From NCBI GenBank assembly GCA_945859605.1, contig OX243822.1, positions 18,128,058 through 18,192,057 of the forward strand: 64,000 nucleotides of DNA. The letters are read 5' to 3'. Under the pieces are notes generated by a model, which was not told the DNA's origin, made no database searches, and worked only from the letters and a program-made list of their open reading frames with translations. Positions 1-10,269 of this stretch are shown one piece after another (position 1 is the first letter of the stretch; the number at the start of each line of letters is the position of its first letter). A program made the translations under genes and the position numbers. This stretch comes from Lumbricus rubellus. Its lineage: Eukaryota > Annelida > Clitellata > Crassiclitellata > Lumbricidae.

Positions 1-415
1 CAATATACAATCAATTGCGACTATGTTCGTTTCAATTTTCGCAAGTTTAATACCATTTTTAAATAAAAGAATGTTTTTTATTCTCTGGACATACGACACT
101 ATGATACCATGAAGTGTGCAGTGTATAATGTCGTATCTCCTTATCGTCCAAATCAGCGACGAGCTTTCTCTGGACATACGACAATGCACTTTTAAACCGT
201 GAATGCGGTACTGGAGATACAACAGAAAATTACTTACTAAATTGGAGATACGACAATGCAATCCTGTATCATGGACATACGACAGGTAGTTTTTGTTGAA
301 TATCTTTAAAACGACTTGTCGTATCTCCTAACGGTTAACAGTGAAGAAAGATAAACAATTTTTTGCTACAAAACAAGTCTAAACTCGATTTTGAAAAAAA
401 TGGACATACGACAAG
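1..415. repeat. cluster of a dispersed 13-base motif, TGGASATACGACA
   Basis: The motif TGGACATACGACA or TGGAGATACGACA occurs eight times: 86-98, 171-183, 212-224 (one mismatch), 243-255, 272-284 and 401-413 on the plus strand, and around 129-140 and 317-328 on the minus strand (TGTCGTATCTCC). Spacing is irregular, so this is not a simple tandem repeat. No coding region is visible here. It may be part of a larger repeat that continues off the left edge of the window. Confidence 0.7.
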
Positions 416-1010
416 ATAATCCTCAGGCGACGATTTGTTTCTCATTCAGTTTTAGTACGCTCTTGTTGCAAAGGGTTAAATTGGTCCAAAGATTTAAAAT
501 TGATAAATGCCTTCCCCTTTTAGAATAGTACAGATAAATGTCTGGAAAATACAGCAACCACAATGTCAATATTATTATTATCAACAATCATTGCCATCTA
601 CTTCATTACAAAAAATCAGATCATGCTCTTCATTTAAAAGAGTTGCTTCAAATCTAAATTTCCACAAATGTCAGCATCCACATTCATCTTCAGATCAAAT
701 TACGTGAATCGAGAATTCTTGGCATAAACTTCTAAAGAGACCCCAGAGAGAACAACAGAAAGGTGCTAAATAAATGCAACCACACATTTATATAGCTCCT
801 TTCGTTAGAGTCCCTAAAGGCCCCAAACAAATGTCCAATCATTGTCCGCATCTAGTCACTTGCAATGAAATCGTACAAAAAGTCTCAGTTTCTTATAAAA
901 AAAGATCTAGTTCAGAATTATGACCTTCCATTGTCATCTCCTGTCGTTTATTGTTGCTAACACCATCGAGTCATTTGTCAAAGCGATCATTGCCCCCTGG
1001 CATCAACCCC
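416..1010. other. 3' flank of the four-helix membrane protein gene
   Basis: No coding region is seen. Apart from a likely polyadenylation signal at 947-952 on the minus strand the stretch looks unremarkable. Confidence 0.5.
947..952 (-). promoter_or_regulatory. candidate polyadenylation signal AATAAA
   Basis: TTTATT on the plus strand reads AATAAA on the minus strand, about 60 bases beyond the stop codon of the seven-exon gene that ends at 1011. Position and sequence fit a normal poly(A) signal. Confidence 0.5.
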
Positions 1011-4000
1011 CTAGCGAGGGGTGACCATCCCTGATCTTGTTGCATCCAGAAGGTTTGCTCGTGACGCCCAACTCGAAAGATCCCTCTTTTCACCATATTT
1101 GATCTCGTAGTTGACTTCCGCTATTCTCGATCCGATGACGACCACACCAACAACCTAAAAGTAGTTGGATCAATTAATCAATCGATCAATTAATCGATCA
1201 ATCAGTCAATCAATCAATCAATTCGTGTATTTCCAATAGTTATACAGGCAGAGATGCAACTTTCCAGGCTGTGATGGTCCACTAAGATGGCGTTCAGATT
1301 TGAAATTAAGTGCATGGATACCATCCATGACTGTCCAGTCTCTTTAAACCCAAACAGCAATCAGCACGCATCATCAACATCAACATGGTCATTGCATTGA
1401 ATTGGTCCAATGCATGTTTTATACAATCTAAATCTGACCTTTGCCCCCCCCTTCCTCCAGAGGAAGCAGCCATTTTGCATTGTTGCTCATGAAACATGCA
1501 CGTTGCATATTAATTTGTTTGTATGTGCACTTGTTATAGCGCCCCTTCAATCTCTCTCTACTCAGAGGCGCTCCCGATGCAGAGCGGACACTGCATCGGA
1601 GTTTCACGCCGAAGCGCTGAGCAAGTGTGAGTGAAGGACTTGCCCAAGGTCCTTACGCGGCTTGAGGGTGGATTCGAACCTCGTGCTGCCAGTCACAAGC
1701 ATTTAGAAATGAGGAGTGCGGCGACAGGATGTAGTTAAATGCCAGGAACAACTTACACTGTAGTCACTATCAATCTTGATCATATTGAGCGCCTGCAAAT
1801 CAGTGGGCCCCCATGACCTTGCTGTTGTGGGCGCTGTAGAAGTATCATGCTTATGATTGATATTGAATCAGTGTTATATTAACTCATGTGACATCTCCTA
1901 GGAATTCTTCGGTATATGCATATATATATATATATATAATTTTTAGGAAACTGATGGCACGACTTACATTGAGGATTGTTCTCACGATCCAGTAGATGAA
2001 TGTGAAGACCAGATAACCAAGTCGCTGCGAACACAAATAATACAGTTAGCTTTGTAACCGTCACAAGTGCAATAAATATGCACCAAAGGATTACATCTCC
2101 ATTTTCATATCATCATCGTCATCATTCATTCATTCATTTCAGACAATATTACGATCTTCCGTCGCGTCTCTCAGTTCCCATACCTTTTACTAAGTTGTAA
2201 CTACACTAGGGTCGGTAAAGAGTTAAAAGGCTGACAAGTCACCTCTGTATTCAATGGTAAAAATAATTTATGAAACAAATTTCCTCTTAATTGTCATCTT
2301 TCATTGGTCGACAAACAAATAACTCTATTCCGTACACGTCTCTATCTTTAAAAAAAATTCCGTTGGTTGTAGGCAGTGTGAAAATTGTGAAAAAATAACT
2401 GGGAGGTTGGACTATGATCCACTTGGAATTGGGGCGCAAAAGACAGACTACTACGGGGCTCTAAGAAGGACTGGGGGTTGAAGTTGAACCCCAACCCCTG
2501 GTAATTCACACCCTGGTTATAGGCTGTGAGTTCCTCTAAGGAGTGTCTTTTGAAAAGACGATATGCAAATTTTGAGGAAGTGCTACATATTTGTTATTAT
2601 AGCCACAATTACGAATAAATGTACTTACGAATGTGTTGTTTCCGTAGTAGGAGTATTTATACAAGCCCGTTCCAAGCTCAATGAGAATATAGCACACGAA
2701 GAATGCCACGTAGTACTTGGTGATGTTAAACTCGTAGTAGGTCGGCTAAAAAACACAATTTTCAATGGTATTACAATGTATTGTTTGCATTATTAGCTAA
2801 TTCACAATATTATTGTATTATCCTAACCCATGTGTTAGCATGTCATAGTTATCTGAAGTCACGGAACACATGGAGGATATGGTGTAGCTATTAAGCAATA
2901 AATCACTATTATTTAATTATTTAGCAATTAAGTAATGACAGACGTCAGATAAAAATCTAAGTGAGTAGGCCTATCTACTTTGTACCTCAGAATGTGTTCT
3001 GCAAATAAAAATTGAAGTAGATACATACTTACATTTGTTGTCCAATGGTTATTGTTATCAGGCGCGGATTCAGAGGGGGGCGGAGCCGGCGTACGCCCCC
3101 CCTAAACCTGAGCAAATGTTCTCAAACTAAACTGACCTAAAACTAATATAATTGCAATTGGGAATAGGATGTTTTGAAGTAGCTGGACCGGCAGAGTGGA
3201 GCTCTCTTACCGGAGCTCTCTTACCTACTTACCTGAGTTGCTAGCAGACGTTGCCCACGTGACCAATGACTTTTGCCGTGGCGTCATTCACAAAGTTCAT
3301 GTACAGAAAAAATTTACGTAAATAGAAATTGGTCAATTTAAACATAATTTTTATGTCGAGTAGTCCGCCGTCAAAACGGCTTAAACAAGCAGTTTTATCA
3401 TTCGCGAATAAGCCGACTACCGTTGGTAAGACATAAGCCTATCTTAGGCCTAAATCTCAAAAGATGGCATATGATTATCATTATAATTTTGAAATTCGTC
3501 GTGCTGATTATAGCCGCCGAAAGATACTCTGCGCGGGGGTAAGGGGACTGAGGTTCTGCCCGGTGTGAGTCCGGGCTGGCGGTGGAAGGGGGCCGAGATT
3601 CTGCCCGGTGTGAGTCCGGGCTGGCGGAGAAAGGGGGCTGAGGTTTGGCCCGGTGTGAGTCCGGGCTGGCGGGAGAAGGGTGTTGAGTCCGGCTTGGCGG
3701 AGGAAGGGGCTGAGATTCACAAGGACAGCAATTTTGAATTTTGCTACACTAGCACGTCGATGCTTATGCTATAGGCCTAATAGAATGCACCGCAGACCAT
3801 GATGTACCCGTAAAACCCCCTACATATGCGACATGCCCCTGTGGTTTTTCTATATACTACTATGTAGTAGGCCTTACCCATATGACAGTATACTTAAAAA
3901 CTTGTTAGGCTATATAGGCCTAAACTTTTAACTTTTGTGATTATATTAAAGACTAAGCCCATTTCTTTACAATAAAATTTTGACATTCTTATACTGGTAG

Positions 4001-6518
4001 CGTGAGTGGCGTCGTTGGGCATCTTTATCTGCCGAGAGGCAGCTTACCTAAAGAAGAGATACTGGTAGCTAGTGTGCGACTCTGCAAAACGACTTCTTAT
4101 TTAAGTTTTCATTATTTTATCGTTCATAAATAGCTGGCAAAAAGAGCCTAAAAAGGGCTCAAGTTGAGGTCAACAGAGCTAAAAATGCGCTGGCGGCTGG
4201 GGCTACGCCCCAGACCCCGCTGGAGGAACTTACGACGCTCCCGCAGACCCCTTAGTCGGTATGGGCTAAATTCGTACCTTCGACACTCGCAGCTTCGCGC
4301 CTTCGGCGCTTCATAAAAAATGTTCTAGTTGGGCTTAGGGCTTCAGCCCCCTAAACCTGAAATCCTGGCGCCGCCAATGTATATATATATACGGGATTGG
4401 ATTGGTAGTATTTACGCCCCCCCTAACCAGAAATCCTGGATCCGCCTCTGGTTATTTAAAAGTAATTGGTAGCTACGCTCTTACCAGTAGCTAGTTTTAC
4501 TGATTGTAGTCTTTGTTCATAATAATTAGCTAGAAGTATGTTATTGTCATTTATCACTAGTTTTTGCTTGCTATGATTAGCTATTTAAGTGTTGCAATTA
4601 AGTAAAATCAGAAAGGTAAAAACGATTCCAACAAATCGCTATTCATATGCCATATCAATCAACTCAGTAGCATCTAGTTATAACCCAAGTTCACTATTAC
4701 GATGTAAAAAGTAACTTACAAATCTTTTGATGGCGACAATTTCGAGAACCGAGAATGAAATCATGATAAGATGACTGAAGAACATGACCAAGTTGCACGC
4801 GAGCCAACCTAAAACAACGCAGAAATTCAGAACATTATAATTATAGCTCCACTGAGGATGACGACGATGACTATGATTATACATGCAATGATGACGAAAT
4901 TAGACAGCCTAAATATTGTTGAAGCTATTATTACGATGCATTGAATCATTATTACCATTACTGCCTTCTTTTTAGTGCTTACGCCTACTATTATTCGTAC
5001 CTAAGTATTTAGCTAATATTCTTGATTTCTAAACTATTATCATCATTTTGCCATTATGTGGAAAGGATCCCTCATGAAATTTAACATTATTTAGAGCACA
5101 TGATTGTCTGGGTCGAGTCCTATTCAAAATGGTCAAAGGTTGATGAAATTACCCCCAATTATTTATACCTCATTTTAACATCCCTGATAAGTAGCCAGCC
5201 ACCTCTGGGAGGCTCAAACCTATAGCACAGAGTTTAATCTAGGCATCTCTAGAATGACAATTCAACCCCTCCCCCCACCTGAAGCATTTCAGCAGTAAAA
5301 TGCAAAGAAAGAACAGTTAAAACGGGTGATTCTAGTCCTTTACCTTCCCAAGCATGTGCTCTCCAGTATGATTCGAAACCATTGGAAATCTCAAAATCCA
5401 TGTCTGGATTCAGAGCGACAACGTCCAGAATTTCCAACAACGCAGCCACCGTTGCAACGATCTAAAAAAATACATGACATGAAATGATTTTGAAATTACT
5501 TTTTCAACCCTAACTCCCTCCATTATGTCCATAACCTCAGTATTATTGTCTTTCCTTCCTACCTTCCTTTCTTAAGGCCACACACTGGCACTGCTTACTT
5601 TCCTTCCTCTCTTTTTTCTTCAGAGACAATGACTTACTCTTCGTATAATATTAAAATGACCGTTGTAATCATTCGCCAAACTAACTATTTATGCTAAACA
5701 AATTTATTGAGAGATAGTTCAGATGCGATACCAGGTTGTTGATACCCTGCAGTCCTGATACAATGTCATGTCAGACGGCTAAGGCAGCTATTATTTGAAA
5801 GGCGGGAGAAAAAAACAAGGAGGGTGTGCTGAAAAACTAAGGTATTTTAGCATCTAGCATTATTTTCACAATTAGACAAAAAGCGCCGTAAATCATTTCG
5901 AATAATATGCCATTGCCTAATTGATGTATTATCATGATGAACTTAGAATTTATTTTTAAAAACGAACAGATATTGCACGAGGCGAGTTAGTATGGTGGCC
6001 ACCTCGGAACCTCATGCACTCACAAATGACAAAGTCGAGTTGTATAGGCTACATGGCTGAACCGCAACAGTGAATTATACCAACCGTTCAAACTATGGTA
6101 CTACCGTTGCCTACCTCTTACTGATAGACCTACCCTGCAGTCAGGATTTAAGGTGGGAATGCGTGGGAACGGCGTTCCCAATGATCACACACACCACTGG
6201 TTACAGAGCGAGACGTCTATGTTACTATGTAGCTCGAATGTTATACTCATGTTGACAGTTGATAGCTATTGTGGTTAAGACGTAAGTACGCCAAAATGCG
6301 GAGATGCAATTGGTTAACAAAGGATAATACCTAAGCCTGCTTACTTACTATTCGCTATAGAAGTGTCCATACATCGGCCCATTCCAAACATTTAAACTCG
6401 ATTCAATTCTCATTTTAAAGTAAAATTTGCAAAAACTTACACATGTGTAAATACAGACTGCGAAAGTTGCAATCTTCAGCTTCCAGCAGAGAAAGTTATC
6501 CAGCGGCAAGAATCCCAT
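1011..6518 (-). CDS. four-helix integral membrane protein, seven exons, family not recognised
   Basis: Reading the minus strand, seven exons join into one 212-residue frame with correct phases and GT/AG borders: 6441-6518, 5344-5461, 4720-4808, 2629-2745, 1968-2024, 1757-1792 and 1011-1154 (stop TAG at 1011-1013). The start is the ATG at 6516-6518 (MGFLPLDNFLCWKL). Hydrophobic segments lie at about residues 15-38, 66-92, 107-125 and 133-153, the third preceded by a possible N-glycosylation site (NIT). The last exon gives a polar tail with many charged residues ending MVTPR. Size and four-helix layout resemble LAPTM4/DUF4728-type small membrane proteins, but I cannot assign a family. Introns are 175-1900 bases; the one between 2745 and 4720 holds a hAT element. 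The exact fit of phases across six introns makes the model strong, while the function is unknown. Confidence 0.75.
1525..1715 (-). repeat. tRNA-derived SINE with a GCGCTATA-type tail
   Basis: On the minus strand a B-box-like GGTTCGAATCC is followed by ACCTTGGGCAAGTC and then by GGGAGCGCCTCTGAGTA and GGGGCGCTATA. The same tail ends many other copies in this window. The copy lies between exons 6 and 7 of the membrane protein gene. Confidence 0.6.
1916..1939. repeat. (TA)n microsatellite
   Basis: Short TA run beside exon 5 of the membrane protein gene. Confidence 0.8.
3059..4450. mobile_element. hAT-like element A, non-autonomous, GTTAT target duplication
   Basis: The element starts CAGGCGCGGATTCAG and ends CTGGATCCGCCTCTG, imperfect inverted termini of the common CAGRGGCGGATCCAG type. 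GTTAT (3054-3058 and 4451-4455) flanks both ends as a 5-bp target duplication. It shares most of its length with element B at 40437-41670. Inside, 3353-3425 reads as a short coding exon beginning MSSSPPSKRLKQAVLSF and ending at a GTAAGA donor, which resembles the start of a DUF4371/ZMYM-type hAT transposase. No other transposase part is seen. Confidence 0.75.
3540..3715. repeat. GC-rich minisatellite, about 45-bp unit, four copies
   Basis: Units containing GCCCGGTGTGAGTCCGGGCT repeat about four times inside hAT element A, the last copy truncated. The array is missing from the otherwise similar element B, so it expanded in, or was lost from, one copy. Confidence 0.75.
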
Positions 6519-7283
6519 TTTAGCGTTTGAAACGACACCGCTTTCTGGACATGAATTATTTCAATCACAGGTGAAAGTTTACCTGTTTATTTTCGCCATA
6601 AGCAAAGACGCGATATTACTAATGAGTCATGTAACACAGTGGCGATATTTATGACGTATTTACAATTAAGTAAGTAAGTAAAACCAATCATTTCCGATAT
6701 TTTTCAGAAATCGAGAGACAGAGCAAAAAATGGTGTTAATGGACTAATTAAGTTTAGTAATGGACTAATAGGTGATACAAATAATACTTCAGCTTGGTAA
6801 GCTTATAGCACATATCATAACTGGATGATAAAGAAGTGCTCCAGCAAACTAAAGGAGAGAGCCGCATAGCGAGAAGAATTATTGCGACATTGTAAATACA
6901 AAAAGTCAAAGCTCAACACTTTTAAACTAAGCTTATATATACTGTATTTGACTGAAGAATGAACGTTTTATATTTCATCACGTTCCGATAGGCTATTTAG
7001 CTATTTATTAAATTGTACTTTTAATGGCAGTACTTTGCAATCGCGCGAAACTGCGCCATGTTATGAACAGGTATTCGCGGTGTGGCGCTGCGAGCACAAT
7101 CCCAACACTTTCCGGTATGACACACGATCTCAGCCTTATAATACGGATTTTTATTTATCGTTGAAAATAGTTGAATAAAATCAAATATATAAAAAACATA
7201 AATATATCCCTTCATATACATTTAGTTTCCGGTACTGTTTGAGAATATCATAAAAGCAAGGATAAATGCTCACGCTACAAGAT
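6519..7283. other. 5' flank of the membrane protein gene, no gene seen
   Basis: AT-rich DNA between the start codon of the minus-strand gene and the tRNA gene. A promoter for the membrane protein gene would be expected here but I see no clear core motif. Confidence 0.4.
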
Positions 7284-7356
7284 GGGCCTGTGGCGCAATG
7301 GATAACGCGTCTGACTACGGATCAGAAGATTCCAGGTTCGACTCCTGGCAGGCTCG
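7284..7356 (+). tRNA. tRNA-Arg(ACG)
   Basis: A 73-base cloverleaf. The acceptor stem GGGCCTG pairs with CAGGCTC (one G-U pair), followed by discriminator G. The A box (TGGCGCAATGG), the anticodon arm TCTGA-CTACGGA-TCAGA with anticodon ACG, and the T arm CCAGGTTCGACTCCTGG are all intact. A T-run follows at once (7361-7365) and would stop RNA polymerase III. No CCA is encoded, as expected in eukaryotes. A34 would be edited to inosine to read CGN arginine codons. Confidence 0.96.
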
Positions 7357-7459
7357 AAACTTTTTAATCATTTTCATTTTCTTACACGCGTTAGACCGAG
7401 GACGAGCAAAAATCGGAGACTGGTTACAGATGCCTTTTGATCAGATGATGAGAAACAAA

Positions 7460-7545
7460 GGATCGAGAAAGATAGAGAAAACGAGAAAGATAGAGAAAAC
7501 GAGAAAGATGGAGAAAACGAGAAAGATGGAGAAAACTTGTCCGTG
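7460..7545. repeat. 18-bp tandem repeat (GAGAAAGATAGAGAAAAC), four copies
   Basis: Four near-identical units occur just downstream of the tRNA gene. The open frame across them (RKIEKTRKIEKT...) is a product of the repeat, not a gene. Confidence 0.75.
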
Positions 7546-7585
7546 GAGCGACCATATTTGAAAGAACTCTGTTCCTCTACTCTGG

Positions 7586-7890
7586 GTGCACAGAGGCATC
7601 ATGCTCACCGTTATTCCACTCAGGGTGAACTCCTCATTCTCAGAGCATGAACTGCTTTCTCTGCTATTGGCCCATCGTGTGGAATGGATTTCTACTGTCT
7701 ATACGCCTTGTAAGTATATTCTTTATTATAACCGGCTGGCAGACAGGTCTCCTGGTGCTAGCCAGGGTTTGCTGAGATGTGTTTTATCGCAGCCTTCAAA
7801 ATCATCCTCTATAGCCAAGGTTGAGTCAGAAGCATTCTGTAGTAGAAACCTTAAAGGGACGCTATATAAATCTTCATAATGAATGAATGA
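7586..7890 (+). repeat. L2/SINE-type 3' tail
   Basis: The stretch ends CTTAAAGGGACGCTATATAA followed by an (AATG)n tail, the same ending as the LINE 3' end at 14290-14715. The upstream part is too decayed to name. Confidence 0.45.
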
Positions 7891-8518
7891 ATGATGGGTC
7901 CTCATTACTCAATCTAAGTAAAAAATATAATAACAATTAAAATCAATAATAATGATCAGCATGAACTGCAAAAGGAGCTACATAAATTTATAGATACACT
8001 GCATTACATTCTAGTCAATCCCCTAAAAAATATTCTTTAAAAAAAATATTAATACTATATAATTATATTCTAATGAACAAAGAATTCATATTGAAATCAT
8101 CATTTTCGGTTCAGAACTTTCTCAGCATCGGTAGAAACATTCAAATCCACGATAATGCCTCAATTAAGACATTTTCTGTTTATCCATACAGCTTAAAATA
8201 GTTCAACATCTCCATTGGAAGAACTGTCCAGAACAAAATCCACTGGAAAACAACATGAGCTCAAGCTTCCATGAAGATAAGCAACGATGTTGTTTCCGTG
8301 GAATTTCTTTCGATAGAATTTCTTTATCCAGAATTTCTGTCTCTAGAATTTCTTTCTCATTATGTCCGGCTTCCAGTTGACCGGATGTGACTCCTCCGTC
8401 TAAAAGACAACCAGAACAATGCAGAAGTTAGAACAGAAAGTCTGGCAACCAATACAACACGTGAATACGATGCATGTGAACTACAAGTGTTCTCTGATCT
8501 TGGTGTGATATGTAGAGC
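7891..8518. other. AT-rich spacer, no gene seen
   Basis: No coding potential or recognisable repeat was found except a local repeat of GAATTTCTTT-like words near 8300-8360. Confidence 0.4.
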
Positions 8519-8529
8519 ATGAATCCATC

Positions 8530-8665
8530 TTCACAGGTGAAACCAATCCAACATGTGAAACCAAATCAACATATGAAACTAATTCAACACATAAAACCAA
8601 TTCAACACATAAAACCAATTCAACACATAAAACCAATTCAACATGTGAAACCAATACAGCAGCAC
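8530..8665. repeat. 18-bp tandem repeat (AACACATAAAACCAATTC), about seven copies
   Basis: Seven imperfect units differ mainly in CATGTG versus CATAAA. The open frames on both strands here encode only the repeat. Confidence 0.8.
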
Positions 8666-8800
8666 ACACACAAAAATAGTTGCAAATCACAAACAAAACA
8701 CAAAAACAAACGGCCATAAAATTCTACGTACAGCCGACTCGTTTTCCTTGTAGATCTTTATCGTCTTATCCGTCTCGCAGGTTATCAGTCGCGACTCGCT

Positions 8801-9000
8801 NNNNNNNNNNNNNNNNNNNNNNNNNNNNNNNNNNNNNNNNNNNNNNNNNNNNNNNNNNNNNNNNNNNNNNNNNNNNNNNNNNNNNNNNNNNNNNNNNNNN
8901 NNNNNNNNNNNNNNNNNNNNNNNNNNNNNNNNNNNNNNNNNNNNNNNNNNNNNNNNNNNNNNNNNNNNNNNNNNNNNNNNNNNNNNNNNNNNNNNNNNNN
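8801..9000. other. assembly gap, 200 N
   Basis: A run of exactly 200 N marks a scaffold gap of unknown true length. Any frame read across it is meaningless. Confidence 1.
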
Positions 9001-9444
9001 ATCCAGCACAAGTTCCTAGGGGTTTGCGGCAAACCATTGCAAAACTCAGATACAGCAGTAGCTGTTGCCTGCAGGCGATTACACAAATACACAGCTGCTG
9101 TCCAATCAGTTCGTTGAAAAATGATTAGGTCAAGGTCGTATGGTCACTGTATCAAAACGTGGGTACAAGCATTTCTATGCTCTACTCCAGCAAGAAGACC
9201 GAGCTATCAATCACATAAATTTATATAGCGCCCTTCCAAGATCTCTACTCAGAGACTATGCCGATTAGAAAGATATTAGCAACGCTTCACAGTTCCTCAA
9301 GTCTCATGAACATATGTATGGCATAGGCCTATAATATATATGAATATATATTACATAGGCTTATACATCATAAACATTTACATAAATATTCATAATTTTA
9401 TATTACACGAACTTATACAGAATGCATATACATTTTACACGTCC

Positions 9445-9486
<42 letters not shown>

Positions 9487-10265
9487 TATACACATACACA
9501 TAAACATAATATAGTGCAAAAGCATAAATTCTATGGTTTTAAATAGGCATAGGCCAATGCATATTCATAGTATATATTGTTTATGAATTGCCTCTGAAGG
9601 CTAATCAACATCCTTGTCGTTTCTGACGGCTCCTTCCTGCAGACTCGTCCGTTACTTTCAGCTGCTTATCTTCCGTAGTTCACTTCTAGGCCCATTTAGT
9701 TCCTGAATTATCTGTTACATTCCCCTCTTTTAGCAGTGGTTCATAACTTGGCATAGTTACTATGACTGGACTTGAGGCGAATAGGCTATATCTTTTTGCA
9801 TTATGATTACAGTGCTACAGAAAATCATTGCGTTAGCTCGCGCATAAGGCCGGTCGGCAGTGATGGAATTATAATTATATTCGCTTAATAAGTTAGAAAC
9901 AGTCATACATATGTAATATGACAAATGTTTCAAGTCGTTCAGAAAATGCATTCATTCAGACATCCCATAATTTTTTTATTATAGACCGCTTCTTCAAAAG
10001 GGCTGCTCAGAAGCGCTCCCGGTTCTAGCACGGCAAAAACACAGTTTTGAGTTGAATAAAAAAAGTTTCAATAAGAGCCCCAGGATGCAGACTTAGCTCA
10101 TGTGGGAGTCAATTACAGACAACTGGGTCCATCACATCGTGTAATTGTCATTGGTGAGAGCCTGTAATACGGAGAGTAAGGTTTCGATCCGCGTTCGAAT
10201 TGGTCACTGTGAGGTTGGCAGCTGGGATAAGCTCATACAGAGAAGTGGCACCGCAATATTCCAGG
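9001..10265. other. spacer with microsatellite and SINE-tail remnant, no gene seen
   Basis: A minus-strand tail of the GCGCTATATAAAT type is at about 9215-9250 and a (TA)n tract is at 9447-9483. Nothing else is recognisable before the first ankyrin/cGAS-like pseudogene. Confidence 0.4.
9447..9483. repeat. (TA)n microsatellite
   Basis: About 18 TA units. Confidence 0.9.
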
Positions 10266-10269
10266 TACT

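Noticed and set aside
8680..9117. Open frames of 74-145 codons on both strands around 8.7-9.1 kb
   Set aside because: They run through 200 N of an assembly gap and have no supported sequence.
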